64,000 bases of DNA from Prevotella sp. (GTDB lineage Bacteria > Bacteroidota > Bacteroidia > Bacteroidales > Bacteroidaceae). Shown here piece by piece: positions 8,827 to 18,031 of the stretch (within the stretch, counting starts at the first letter, position 1; each line of letters begins with the position of its first letter). The notes below the pieces were generated by a model. That model was not told the DNA's origin, did not search any database, and was given only the letters and a program-made list of their open reading frames with translations. Where the stretch lies: NCBI GenBank assembly GCA_017619375.1, contig JAFZSL010000038.1:111389-175388 (forward strand), read 5' to 3'. Made by a program: the position numbers and the translations under genes.

Positions 8827-9477
8827 ATGAACAGACTTCTTTCAACACTCATATATCAAGCATATCGAGCATGGTTTGCCTTGTTGAGAAGGTGCAAGAA
8901 GCACTTCCACCAAAGGGTATCCATAGGATATTGCTATGCACATCAAGTCAAGTTCAACCCTGACAAGATACGTTTCATAGGTAAAACAGATTTGTTTTTC
9001 CATCCTGGCAGCAAGGTCACCCTTGGCGACGGATTCATATGTAGAAGTGGAAGGACAAGTGGTGCGATAGACCATCACGTGATGTCGGTGTTAGAAGTAT
9101 TGCCTGGCGCGGAATTGTCCATCGGCGCTCATTCAGGCATATCCAACACGTGCATCCATTGTCATCAATCCATCACCATCGGCGAATATGTGAACATAGG
9201 TGCAGGCACCATGATTTTCGACACCGATTTCCATAGCCTTGACTGGAAGGACCGCAAGGAAGGAACAGACATCATCCACCGCAAATGCAAGCCAGTGGTC
9301 ATTAAAGACCATGCTTTCATTGGTGCAAATTGTCTTATTTTGAAAGGTTCCAGCATAGGACTTCATTCTGTTGTCGGCGCAGGCAGCGTGGTATGTTGCG
9401 ACATACCAGACAATGAGATATGGGCGGGCAACCCCGCTGTTTTCATCAAAAAGACAGACAACACAAAACAGCTATAA
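8827..9477 (+). CDS. Hexapeptide-repeat O-acyltransferase
   Basis: The 216-residue protein carries left-handed beta-helix hexapeptide repeats (ISIGAHSGIS, ITIGEYVNIGAG, VVIKDHAFIGANCLILKGSSIG, SVVGAGSVVCCDIPDNEIWAGNPAV), as in WbbJ/maltose acetyltransferase-type enzymes that acetylate sugars. The frame is open far upstream inside the flippase gene, but the ATG at 8827, 11 nt after the flippase stop, starts the family-like part. The acceptor sugar cannot be read from sequence. Confidence 0.88.
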   Translation: MNRLLSTLIYQAYRAWFALLRRCKKHFHQRVSIGYCYAHQVKFNPDKIRFIGKTDLFFHPGSKVTLGDGFICRSGRTSGAIDHHVMSVLEVLPGAELSIGAHSGISNTCIHCHQSITIGEYVNIGAGTMIFDTDFHSLDWKDRKEGTDIIHRKCKPVVIKDHAFIGANCLILKGSSIGLHSVVGAGSVVCCDIPDNEIWAGNPAVFIKKTDNTKQL

Positions 9478-9489
9478 GCGACTCAACAC

Positions 9490-10857
9490 ATGATAGGATA
9501 CATCCTTTTAGGCATCGCCATAATCACCTATATCATCGAACTGCGCAAAATCAGTTTGGTGATATTCTTCACGTTCATGTTGAATGGTTGGTGTGTATTG
9601 ACAGATGACGTATTAGGTTCAAAGAACTATGATTTGGCTTTGATCTATATCGTTGTCACTCTGGCTTTTTCGATTCTCTTTGAGAAGAGGTCACCACGCA
9701 TACCTGACGGAAAGCTCCAATTCTGGTTCTTTCTCTTTTTCCTGTTCATGGTCTTGGATATTGTCTTTTCCCTCAAACACTACAAATTTACTGGATATCA
9801 AGTAGTCCAAGGTTGCAGGACCTCCTTCTTGTTCCTATCCTATTTCATCCTCAAGAATATCGACAAAAAAGACTTCATCTGGGTTCACAAATTATTTTTC
9901 TACATCACCCTGGTGACCTCTGTCATGTACATCCTCGAGGTGATGTTCGACTGGCACATCCTGCCCTACGACTATGAGCACGTGAAAATCGATGATTTCA
10001 CGGGCATCAAGCGATACTACAATTCCCCGCCCCTCCTTTACTGGTATATCTTTGTCACCATCCTTGCCCCGAAGCAACTCAAATCCTATTTCACCTTTCC
10101 CGGCATCTTCATCTTGGTCATCGCGTTGATAGCCACATTGGGACGCACACAGATAGCCATGACAGGCATCGTGTTAATGCTTGGTCTGATCATCCAACAC
10201 AAAGCGAAGTCTCTATTTGTGGTGGCGTTTGTCACCTTGGTGCTTTACGCCCCCTTCGCAGGAATCATCGGCTTGCGTTTTGCGGGCAAATATGAGAAAT
10301 CAACGGGAAGTGAGATCAAATCCATCTTCTCCGGCGGTATCCAGGAAACGGCGTATTTCGGCGACACGAAAGACGTGGGAACTTTGACATATCGATTGGC
10401 ATGGATTTACGAGCGTGCTACATATCTGGCAAACCAGCCCCTCTCAGAGAACCTGATGGGTCTGGGATTGATTAGCGACAGCCAGACCATCACGGTGCAC
10501 CAAAGGTATAACTTCCTTTTAGGCCTACCCGACCAAGACGGTGATACCACACAGATGACCACGCCCGACATTTCCTATGGAAACCTGTTTTCCAAATATG
10601 GTTATTTAGGCAGTGCAATCTATTTGTGCATCTGGCTCCACCTGTTGTTCTTCTTCATCCGCCATAAGCGAGACAACGAATATTCATTCCTTGGGCTATT
10701 GATTGTCCTTGAAATGTTATTATTGTCCTTCTCCGGCACCTCGACCTCAGACCAAGGCAACCTTGTCTATCCATTCATGGTGTATCTGCTTGCCCATTAC
10801 AAGAACAAAGAGAATTCCAAGAAACTTTCCACCGCAGCCCATCCTAAAAGCGTATGA
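9490..10857 (+). CDS. O-antigen/EPS polymerase (Wzy-like)
   Basis: The 455-residue protein has around ten hydrophobic helices and a large periplasmic loop (residues about 270-370) near the C-terminus, the plan of Wzy polymerases and O-antigen ligases. Sequence in this family is poorly conserved, so the assignment rests on topology and on its place between flippase and glycosyltransferases. Polymerase is preferred over ligase for that reason. It overlaps the next gene by 4 nt (ATGA). Confidence 0.8.
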   Translation: MIGYILLGIAIITYIIELRKISLVIFFTFMLNGWCVLTDDVLGSKNYDLALIYIVVTLAFSILFEKRSPRIPDGKLQFWFFLFFLFMVLDIVFSLKHYKFTGYQVVQGCRTSFLFLSYFILKNIDKKDFIWVHKLFFYITLVTSVMYILEVMFDWHILPYDYEHVKIDDFTGIKRYYNSPPLLYWYIFVTILAPKQLKSYFTFPGIFILVIALIATLGRTQIAMTGIVLMLGLIIQHKAKSLFVVAFVTLVLYAPFAGIIGLRFAGKYEKSTGSEIKSIFSGGIQETAYFGDTKDVGTLTYRLAWIYERATYLANQPLSENLMGLGLISDSQTITVHQRYNFLLGLPDQDGDTTQMTTPDISYGNLFSKYGYLGSAIYLCIWLHLLFFFIRHKRDNEYSFLGLLIVLEMLLLSFSGTSTSDQGNLVYPFMVYLLAHYKNKENSKKLSTAAHPKSV

Positions 10858-11885
10858 AAATCATCCACATCGAGTCAGGGTTGGGCAATCAGATGCTTAG
10901 TTTCTGTGAATACCTGGCCATCAAATCAGTCAACCCTAATGACGATTGCTTCATAGAAACCATCGTGTACGACATCCCCGAATGCAACGAGGTCATCTGC
11001 CAATGGAACGGTTATGAATTGGACAAGATTTTCCGTCTTGAGGCACCCGACATCAAGTCTGCATTCACCCCCACCCAATGGGAATCGCTGATGTCATTCA
11101 TCCGTGAATCCCGTTTTTGGGAAAAGAACTGGAACTACCCGGTACACTTCACCCAAGCATTCGGCAAGGTGGGACTTGAGGTGAAGAACATGCGCGGGGA
11201 CTTCGAGGCCCCTGGCGCTCCCTACATGACCCCATTGAGCAAACCCGGATATAAGAAGACCTTCCTATTCCAATACCTGAATTATATCCGCAGGAAATAC
11301 ATCAAACGCCCCTCCACCCCAGCCTCGCCCGAACTCTTCATTCACACTGACGACAATGTCTTCACAGGCCAGCAATTGACATTCAAGAACAAGGGCACCG
11401 GCATTGAAAGAATAGACAAGGAGATAAGAGAGAGTTTCACATTTCCCGCCCTAACCTCGAAAGCGGACATGTCACTCGCTGAAGAAGTGCAATCTTGCCA
11501 ATCCATCGCCATCCATGCCCGCCGGGGCGACATGCTCAGCTACAATTTCGACTGCTATCATGGAGGCTATTTCAAACGAGCCGTGAAATATCTGAAGGAA
11601 TCGATTGCCTCCCCCCGGTTTTACATTTTCTGCGACCCAGGAAGCGTGGAATGGGCGAAGCACAACAGCAAGGTGTTTGGCTTGGACTTCAGGAAAGACC
11701 ATATCACCTTTGTCGATTGGAACAAAGGCGAGACCAGTTGGCGCGACATGCAATTGATGTCACTTTGCAAGCACCAAGTCATCACCCGCAGTTCGTTTGG
11801 CTGGTGGGGTGCCTACTTGAACTCGTACAAGGACAAGATAACCTGCTCGCCCGACGACATCACCAACACCACCCATCATTTCTGA
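10854..11885 (+). CDS. GT11 alpha-1,2-fucosyltransferase-like glycosyltransferase
   Basis: GT11 enzymes transfer L-fucose in alpha-1,2 linkage from GDP-fucose. Signatures seen are the N-terminal GLGNQMLSFCEYLA (G-x-G-N-Q type), the IAIHARRGDML motif used in GDP-fucose binding, and SSFGWWGAYL near the C-terminus. Length is 343 residues. It begins within the polymerase stop codon, implying translational coupling. The real donor may differ, but the three motifs make GT11 firm. Confidence 0.9.
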   Translation: MKIIHIESGLGNQMLSFCEYLAIKSVNPNDDCFIETIVYDIPECNEVICQWNGYELDKIFRLEAPDIKSAFTPTQWESLMSFIRESRFWEKNWNYPVHFTQAFGKVGLEVKNMRGDFEAPGAPYMTPLSKPGYKKTFLFQYLNYIRRKYIKRPSTPASPELFIHTDDNVFTGQQLTFKNKGTGIERIDKEIRESFTFPALTSKADMSLAEEVQSCQSIAIHARRGDMLSYNFDCYHGGYFKRAVKYLKESIASPRFYIFCDPGSVEWAKHNSKVFGLDFRKDHITFVDWNKGETSWRDMQLMSLCKHQVITRSSFGWWGAYLNSYKDKITCSPDDITNTTHHF

Positions 11886-11892
11886 AAACAAC

Positions 11893-12657
11893 ATGATACC
11901 CAAGGTCATCCATTATTGTTGGTTCGGACACGGAGAACTTCCAGAGTTGGCTGTGAAATGCATCAATTCGTGGAAGGAATACCTTCCCGACTACGAAATC
12001 AAGCGATGGGATGAAAGCAACTTCGACGTGAACATGATTCCCTATACGGCGGAAGCCTACGCTTTAAGGAAATATGCTTTCGTGAGCGACTATGCCCGTT
12101 TCTGGATTCTCTATCGCGAAGGAGGTTTGTATTTCGACACCGACGTGGAAGTGATCAAACCGCTTGACGACATTGTCGAGAAGGGTCCATTCCTTGGATG
12201 TGAGCAACCAGCGAATCCCGAAATGTCACCCGACTCCTCAGGCAAAGGTTTGTGGTGCGCCCCAGGATTGGGAATGGGCGCCACCCCCGGCCTCTCCTTT
12301 TACAAGGAAATGATGGACATTTACAAGGATTTGAAGTTTGAGAACAACGAGGGTGGCAAGAAGATCATGACGATAGTGAATTACACCACCAACTATCTGT
12401 GTGAGCGCGGCATGCTCAATTCACCATCCGTCCAAGAAATCGACGGCATCTTCATCTACCCCCACGACTATTTCTGCCCCATCCACCCGGTGACGAAACG
12501 GATGCACATCACGGAGAACACCCGCACCATCCATCATTATGCCGCATCGTGGATGGAACTTGGCACGAAAGACAAGGTGAAAAAGGCCATTCGTTCGTTG
12601 CTGCCCGAATTTGCGCTCTTGTGGTTCAACAAGTTGAAGAAAAGGAGAAAAAGATAA
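11893..12657 (+). CDS. GT32-type glycosyltransferase (DXD)
   Basis: The 254-residue protein starts MIPKVIHYCWFGHGELPE and has EYLPDYEIKRWDESNFD, KYAFVSDYARFWILYREGG and the metal-binding YFDTDVEV. This series is typical of GT32 mannosyl- or galactosyl-type transferases (OCH1/capsular synthesis). It lies 7 nt behind the GT11 gene. Substrate is not predictable. Confidence 0.9.
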   Translation: MIPKVIHYCWFGHGELPELAVKCINSWKEYLPDYEIKRWDESNFDVNMIPYTAEAYALRKYAFVSDYARFWILYREGGLYFDTDVEVIKPLDDIVEKGPFLGCEQPANPEMSPDSSGKGLWCAPGLGMGATPGLSFYKEMMDIYKDLKFENNEGGKKIMTIVNYTTNYLCERGMLNSPSVQEIDGIFIYPHDYFCPIHPVTKRMHITENTRTIHHYAASWMELGTKDKVKKAIRSLLPEFALLWFNKLKKRRKR

Positions 12658-12736
12658 AACGACACGTAAATTGTTGGTGCATCAGGATGCGGGAAGTCCT
12701 GTAAAAGATTAACAAATCAAACAAGTGAAAGTCATT

Positions 12737-14209
12737 ATGATGCTGAGAATACGCATGATGAGAATAATTGTACTTGTTTCCTTTTTCATTTTAGGAACAG
12801 GTGTTGCCCTGGCCGACGATGAGTATGTTTACAAAGAAGTGATTGCTCCAGATGAAGCCTATTCAGTAGGAGTTGGCGCGCCTCTTATAGCCTCAAAGCC
12901 ATGCAACCGTGCCGAAATGCTTTATAAAATAGAATATTTGAATTCCAATAGCGGGGATTTGGTCACACAACTGTCTTTTAAAGGTTACAATCCAGGCGAG
13001 GCCTTCACACGGCATTTTGTCGTGTGGATGTCGAATACAGAAAGTCGTAGAATTGAAGACACCTACTCGGAATCATTGACCAAGGTTTTTGAAGGCGATT
13101 GCACCATTGCTTCAGGTGGCAGTGAAGACGAGCGCATCCCCCTGTTGACCATTCCTTTGGAACACCCTTTGGTATATGAAGGCTCTTCGATACGAGTCAT
13201 CATAGAAAGCACAGGAGCCCCCGTACCCCAGGAAGTTTGTTTTGAACGATATCAATACCGATGGTATTGTTGCCATTCCACAGCAGAAAACACCGGCGAC
13301 GAATGGAGCGAGCCAGAATACGACTATTTTCCCATCACCACGCTTACTGTAGCCACCCCTGTCGTCAATATGACGGGTAAAGTATGCAACCAAGACAGCA
13401 TCCCCATCCCTGGTGCCACAATTCAGATGAAGAGTACGGATTGGCCGACACCACTCGTTTTTTCTGGTGAGACCGATGCCAACGGAAACTATTCCATCAG
13501 AATCGAGGAGGGGAACAAGGCTTATATGGCAACGGTGTCGGCCCCTGGCTGCGCCACATATACAGAGACCTACAAGGGTGACGTTGCAAAAGATGTATCG
13601 ATACGGAATTTCACACTCTATGACGCCGTGGAATACAAAACCGGACGCCGTGCCACAATCATAATGCCAGTCGCTCCGGACGCTTCGTTGGGGAAATACT
13701 ACAAGATGGACAGGACGGAAGAGCAACAACTCATCTTTGAGCGGGAGCCGTCACCTCAGGCCAACGTCCCATACGTCATCTTCCCTGACAAGGACTTCAC
13801 CATTGACCTGAAACTATTGAATCTGACCTTGGAGGCGGGAAAAACATCCATAGACGGAGTCGACTTTGTGGGCTCTTACATCAGTTATGATTTCCCGACA
13901 ACCGATAACCAGGAACTGTTCTTCTTTGATGAAACACCCGACTGCGGATTTGAATTTTACTACAGTGATTTTTGGAATATCTGGATTTTCTATGGTGGCC
14001 GGATTGGAGCACTCAAGGCTTGTATCATCCAGGATGGATGGTATGGCAATGAGGTGATATTCCACGATGGCACCGATGGCATCACGACACCAGGAAATGA
14101 TTCAACAGCAGATACTGTCGTTTATGACCTGCAAGGTCGGCCTGTCTCATCCCAGCATTTACGTCGTGGCATCTATATTGTTGACGGAAAGAAAAAGATA
14201 ATAAGATAG
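12737..14209 (+). CDS. Secreted protein with carboxypeptidase-regulatory-like domain and Bacteroidetes-type C-terminal tail
   Basis: The product (about 490 residues) has an N-terminal signal peptide (VSFFILGTGVALADD). A segment around residues 215-300 (GKVCNQDSIPIPGATIQMKS ... ETDANGNYSIRIEEGNKAYM) is the beta-sandwich carboxypeptidase-regulatory-like domain found in many Bacteroidetes exported proteins. The C-terminus, VVYDLQGRPV...GIYIVDGKKKIIR, resembles a short sorting-type tail. No enzyme motif was recognised. It sits inside the polysaccharide operon, which is unusual for a secreted protein; a role at the surface with the glycan is only inference. A GTG at 12725 and several nearby ATGs are alternative starts. 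Confidence 0.75.
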   Translation: MMLRIRMMRIIVLVSFFILGTGVALADDEYVYKEVIAPDEAYSVGVGAPLIASKPCNRAEMLYKIEYLNSNSGDLVTQLSFKGYNPGEAFTRHFVVWMSNTESRRIEDTYSESLTKVFEGDCTIASGGSEDERIPLLTIPLEHPLVYEGSSIRVIIESTGAPVPQEVCFERYQYRWYCCHSTAENTGDEWSEPEYDYFPITTLTVATPVVNMTGKVCNQDSIPIPGATIQMKSTDWPTPLVFSGETDANGNYSIRIEEGNKAYMATVSAPGCATYTETYKGDVAKDVSIRNFTLYDAVEYKTGRRATIIMPVAPDASLGKYYKMDRTEEQQLIFEREPSPQANVPYVIFPDKDFTIDLKLLNLTLEAGKTSIDGVDFVGSYISYDFPTTDNQELFFFDETPDCGFEFYYSDFWNIWIFYGGRIGALKACIIQDGWYGNEVIFHDGTDGITTPGNDSTADTVVYDLQGRPVSSQHLRRGIYIVDGKKKIIR

Positions 14210-14250
14210 ACATGGCAATCCGGAATGGCAAAGCAATACCATTTCCGTAG

Positions 14251-14847
14251 ATGGACAGTAAACAATATTATCAAACTACCGACCTCGTGAACATGATTAA
14301 GACGAAATCAGACTTGCAGGAATGGCTGGCTCATGACCTTGCCCGCTATGGTGATGAAAAGCCAACCATTGCCGACAGGATTCTCCACAATGAGAAATGG
14401 TATCTTTGGCAATATGTCAAGGCCTTGCGCCACGTGGAGTACCATATGAACAAAGGCCGGCGTGGCCTGTTGTTTTATTGGTGGTGGTATCGCTACAAGC
14501 ACCTGGGCGCACACACCCGCTGCAAGGTGAGCCCCAACACCACAGGGCCTGGTCTGGTAATTTTCCATATCGGCGATTACACGGGAGTCAAGCCTTCCGC
14601 CCGTATTGGCAAGAATTGCACCCTGCGAGCCGGCGTAGTCATCGGACGGCGGTTTGACGAGACGGGCGACGGACTGCCGATCATCATTGGCGATAACGTG
14701 AATTTTGGCCTGGGTGTCAAGGTGTTTGGCCAAATCACCATCGGCAACAACGTGTCGATAGGCGCCAATTCCGTTGTCACCCACGACATCCCCGACAACG
14801 CCGTGGTGGGCGGCATTCCCGCCAAGGTCATCAGAAAAGAGGAGTAA
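14251..14847 (+). CDS. Serine-acetyltransferase-like hexapeptide transferase
   Basis: The 198-residue protein has a helical N-terminus followed by hexapeptide repeats (TGVKPSARIGKNCTLRAG, IIIGDNVNFGLGVKVFG, ITIGNNVSIGANSVVTHDIP, AVVGGIPAKVI). The last part matches CysE-type transferases, but in a polysaccharide operon a sugar acetyltransferase is more likely than cysteine synthesis. Its stop codon lies inside the first copy of a repeat that continues downstream. Confidence 0.85.
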   Translation: MDSKQYYQTTDLVNMIKTKSDLQEWLAHDLARYGDEKPTIADRILHNEKWYLWQYVKALRHVEYHMNKGRRGLLFYWWWYRYKHLGAHTRCKVSPNTTGPGLVIFHIGDYTGVKPSARIGKNCTLRAGVVIGRRFDETGDGLPIIIGDNVNFGLGVKVFGQITIGNNVSIGANSVVTHDIPDNAVVGGIPAKVIRKEE

Positions 14848-14927
14848 AAGGGACAGATGTTCTTTTTTATTTGGAGTTAAAGAGGAGTTAAAGGGGAGTT
14901 AAAGAGGAGTTAAAGGGACAGATGTTC
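14841..14927 (+). repeat. 11-bp tandem repeat framed by a 22-bp direct repeat
   Basis: Four units of GGAGTTAAAGA/G occupy 14873-14916. A 22-bp sequence at 14841-14862 recurs at 14906-14927 with one mismatch, and the first copy overlaps the stop codon of the upstream gene. The repeats fill the 113-nt space before the GT4 gene and are rich in GGAG, so they resemble repeated ribosome-binding-like strings. Confidence 0.85.
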
Positions 14928-14960
14928 ATTTTGACAGTTATTTAGGAGAGAAATAACACC

Positions 14961-16070
14961 ATGGCTCGCAAACTATTCGTATTCGGCAACATCGGCGACC
15001 TCAGTCAATTACCCAAAGGCGGTGGCGGGCAGACCTCCTGCCGTCGCGTGATGCAAGGTTTCCAAGACGCCGGCCTTGAAATAGCCCATGTATCAAGGCA
15101 TTTTGCTGAATGGGAAGGCAAGTTGCTTCATGTGATAGAAGTGCTTTTCTTCGGTGTGACCGACCTGTTCAAGATATTCTTCCATCTTAGGAAGGAAGAC
15201 CCACACCACACCTTGTTTTTCCACATGACGTTCTCCGGCCCCCTCCTGCCCTATGAGTACATCGTGACGAAGTTGGTGAGGATGATGGGATTCAAGAGCG
15301 TGATGTACCTCCAAGGAGGTCAGTTCCTGCACTACTACAACAAGGGAGGGAAAAGGTATAGGAAACTGTTTGCGAAAGTGTTGAACATGCAAGCGACCGT
15401 GATGTTCGAGGGCAAGGAAGGCATCGACCTCGTCCGTCCGTTCACCACCGTCCCCCTATCCTATTTCCCAAGTTACACATTCAACAAAGACATCCCCGCA
15501 ACGCTTCCCAAACGTCCCACCGACACCATACGGCTGTTGTTTTTCGGTCGAATTGATGCCAACAAGAATATCGACGTGGTCATCAGGTGCTTCGAAAAAC
15601 TATGTGAGCGACATGACAACATTTGGCTGACAATCATCGGCGGTCCAGGCAACAGCAAGGCTTATGTATCCCAAATCGACCAGATGATTGCACAATCCCC
15701 TCATCACGACCATATCGAGCGCCACGGACTGTCGCCCTTCTCTTTCATCAAGGAGAAGATGCAAACCCATCATTTCTTCATCTTTCCCACCAGCGAACCA
15801 TGCGAGGGTCACAGCAACGCGCTCAGCGAGGCCATGAGCCAAGGCCTCATCCCCATTGTCAGCGACCATAATTTCAACCGCTCCATCGTAGGCGACGACC
15901 ACCTGGTGGTGAAAGACCTTTCGCCCTCTTCTTTTGCAGAAAAAGTGGAAGCCATCCTTGAAGAAGGTTCATACGAAGCCATCGCCAGCCAGATGCTGGA
16001 ACGGGAACGTGCGCTATATTCCTATGAGGCTGTGAACCCCCGTATCACCCAGGAACTGAAAGTGTTATGA
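14961..16070 (+). CDS. GT4-family glycosyltransferase
   Basis: The 369-residue protein has the two-domain GT-B plan. The C-terminal half shows IRLLFFGRIDANKNIDVVIRCF, LTIIGGPG and SEPCEGHSNALSEAMSQGLIPI, which are the nucleotide-sugar binding and E-x7-E regions of GT4 retaining transferases. It begins at ATG 14961 after the tandem repeat and overlaps the next gene by 4 nt. Confidence 0.92.
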   Translation: MARKLFVFGNIGDLSQLPKGGGGQTSCRRVMQGFQDAGLEIAHVSRHFAEWEGKLLHVIEVLFFGVTDLFKIFFHLRKEDPHHTLFFHMTFSGPLLPYEYIVTKLVRMMGFKSVMYLQGGQFLHYYNKGGKRYRKLFAKVLNMQATVMFEGKEGIDLVRPFTTVPLSYFPSYTFNKDIPATLPKRPTDTIRLLFFGRIDANKNIDVVIRCFEKLCERHDNIWLTIIGGPGNSKAYVSQIDQMIAQSPHHDHIERHGLSPFSFIKEKMQTHHFFIFPTSEPCEGHSNALSEAMSQGLIPIVSDHNFNRSIVGDDHLVVKDLSPSSFAEKVEAILEEGSYEAIASQMLERERALYSYEAVNPRITQELKVL

Positions 16071-16822
16071 GACTATCATCCCTGAACATCGTCCCCTCCA
16101 AAGAGGCCGTCGCCGCCATCCCTCCTGGCAAGGTGCTGATCAACACCATCAACGCGCACTCTTTCAACGTGGCCCAGAAAGATGCGGCCTTTGCAGAAGC
16201 CTTGTCCCACGGCGACTACCTGCTGCCCGACGGTGCAAGCATCGTGATGGCCTGCAGATGGTTGAAACACGCCGTGTCGCATCCAGTGGAGCGTGTGGCA
16301 GGCTGGGACCTTTTCGAAATAGAGATGCAACGTCTCAACGAACGTGGTGGCCGTTGCATGTTCATGGGGAGCAGTGAAGCGGTGTTGGCGAAAATCAAGG
16401 AACGCGCCTCGAGCGTCTATCCATGCATCGAAGTGACAACCTATTCACCTCCCTACAAGGCGGAGTTCTCGGCAGCAGACAACGCAGCCATCATCAGCGC
16501 CATCAACGAAGCCTGCCCAGACCTTTTATGGATAGGCATGACGGCTCCGAAACAAGAAAAATGGGCCTTCCAACACTGGGAAGAACTGCACATCAACTGC
16601 CACGTAGGCACCATAGGTGCGGTATTCGACTTTTTCGCCGGCACGGCGCGTCGCGCCCCCCGTTGGTGGCAGGAGCATTCTTTGGAATGGCTTTATCGGC
16701 TCTGCCTGGAGCCAGGCCGCATGTGGCGTCGTTACGTGGTGGGCAACCCGCTCTTCATCATGCACATCGTGAAGGAGATGATTCAGGGAAACAACAAACA
16801 ACAAGAAGAACAAGAAAAATGA
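16067..16822 (+). CDS. WecG/TagA/CpsF family (GT26) glycosyltransferase
   Basis: The 251-residue protein has the GT26 hallmarks LINTINAHSFNVAQKD, YLLPDGASIVMACRW, RVAGWDLFE, LLWIGMTAPKQEKW and GAVFDFFAGTARRAPRWWQEHSLEWLYRL. Members add ManNAc, ManNAcA or similar sugars to lipid-linked intermediates early in repeat-unit assembly. Both ends overlap neighbours by 4 nt (ATGA), so it is translationally coupled. Confidence 0.95.
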   Translation: MRLSSLNIVPSKEAVAAIPPGKVLINTINAHSFNVAQKDAAFAEALSHGDYLLPDGASIVMACRWLKHAVSHPVERVAGWDLFEIEMQRLNERGGRCMFMGSSEAVLAKIKERASSVYPCIEVTTYSPPYKAEFSAADNAAIISAINEACPDLLWIGMTAPKQEKWAFQHWEELHINCHVGTIGAVFDFFAGTARRAPRWWQEHSLEWLYRLCLEPGRMWRRYVVGNPLFIMHIVKEMIQGNNKQQEEQEK

Positions 16823-17550
16823 AGAACATCATCATTGCTGCAGGGTACGCCACGCGGCTCTACCCACTAACGGAGAATTTTCCCAAGCCATTGTTGAAAA
16901 TAGGAAATAGTTCCATTCTTGACCGTATGCTCGACGACATCGACGACATCGACGACATCGACGAACACATCATCGTGACCAACCACAAGTTCGCTCCCAT
17001 TTTCGAACAGTGGCTCTCCACCACAGCATACAAAAAGCCCATCCATATCATCGACGATGGCACAACAAGCAACGACAACCGCCTTGGAGCAGTACGCGAC
17101 CTGCTGTTAGCCTTGGAACGCTGTTCGATAGATGATGACATCATGGTGCTGGCAGCCGACAATCTGTTGTCGTTCTCCTTCCAAGGTTTTGTCGATTATT
17201 TCAAGACCTGCCAGACCTCGGTAATCATGTGTTACCATGAACCGGAATTGCGACGGCTTCAGCGCACCGGCGTTATTGCCGTGGACGATGAGATGCGTGT
17301 GCTTGAGATGCAGGAGAAGCCCGAGAAGCCTGTGTCGGAATTGGCTGTCCCACCATTCTACATCTACCGCCGTGCCGACCTTCCCCTCATCCGTGACTGC
17401 TTGTTGCATGGGTGCGGTTTCGACGCCCCCGGCAACCTCGCCCACTACCTCGTGGACGAGACGACAATCCACGCCTGGCCAATGCCTGGAGAACGCTACG
17501 ACATCGGTTCGTTAGACAGTTACGAAGAAGCACAACGGTTGTTTGGCTGA
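16819..17550 (+). CDS. Sugar-phosphate or choline-phosphate-type nucleotidyltransferase
   Basis: The 243-residue protein starts MKNIIIAAGYATRLYPLTENFPKPLL..., a variant of the G-x-G-T-R-x-x-P-L-T nucleotidyltransferase signature in which the usual G-x-G is AGYA. It would make an NDP-activated sugar or alcohol phosphate for the operon. Because LicD is the first gene, a CDP-alcohol product is possible but not shown. A 9-bp repeat (GACGACATC) in the coding region produces DDIDDIDDID around residue 40. The chosen start overlaps the GT26 stop by 4 nt; the frame extends upstream inside the GT26 gene. Confidence 0.82.
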   Translation: MKNIIIAAGYATRLYPLTENFPKPLLKIGNSSILDRMLDDIDDIDDIDEHIIVTNHKFAPIFEQWLSTTAYKKPIHIIDDGTTSNDNRLGAVRDLLLALERCSIDDDIMVLAADNLLSFSFQGFVDYFKTCQTSVIMCYHEPELRRLQRTGVIAVDDEMRVLEMQEKPEKPVSELAVPPFYIYRRADLPLIRDCLLHGCGFDAPGNLAHYLVDETTIHAWPMPGERYDIGSLDSYEEAQRLFG

Positions 17551-17552
17551 AA

Positions 17553-17846
17553 ATGGCTTGGAAAATCAAGTTCCGATGTGTGGACTGCAGTTACGAAGCA
17601 GCCATTTATAAGGGCAGGGGATTATTCCGTCAGGAAATCACGGCAGTGAGCTGCCCCGACTGCAAAACCATCCAACATCTCGTAGTGGGCGGCATCATCT
17701 CTGATGTCGCCCCTTCTTTTCGTAGCGAGGTGGGGCGGCTATGCCTGCGATGCGGTAGCGAGAACATCCGCATATGGGATAAGAAAACCTGTCCCCGATG
17801 CGGGGGAATAATGAAGGAGACGGGCGAGAAAGAGTTCTGGACATAA
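17553..17846 (+). CDS. Small zinc-ribbon protein
   Basis: The 97-residue protein has four CxxC pairs (CVDC, CPDC, CLRC, CPRC), enough for two zinc ribbons, and no enzyme motif. It starts 2 nt after the nucleotidyltransferase stop, so it belongs to the operon and is followed by its terminator. Function is unknown. Confidence 0.75.
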   Translation: MAWKIKFRCVDCSYEAAIYKGRGLFRQEITAVSCPDCKTIQHLVVGGIISDVAPSFRSEVGRLCLRCGSENIRIWDKKTCPRCGGIMKETGEKEFWT

Positions 17847-17870
17847 TCACGAATTTTACGATTTGTTCTG

Positions 17871-17902
17871 CCCGAGGGGTGGCCAGCCCCCTCGGGGTTT
17901 TA
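17871..17902 (+). terminator. Terminator of the polysaccharide operon
   Basis: CCCGAGGGG (17871-17879) pairs with CCCCTCGGG (17888-17896), followed by GTTTT. Confidence 0.8.
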
Positions 17903-18031
17903 ATGTGATGTAATCGGTTAGCAGGGGTTTCGTGCTTCGCACTCCACCACCTGCCTGTGGTCTTACCACCCCTTCGGGGGTCACTTATTCGCCAGGTGAC
18001 AAGATAAGGGAACGTAATAATCCTACAATTC

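Noticed and set aside
17412-17846. Longer zinc-ribbon protein starting at 17412
   Set aside because: The extension is antisense-like basic sequence inside the nucleotidyltransferase gene; the ATG at 17553 fits the operon spacing.
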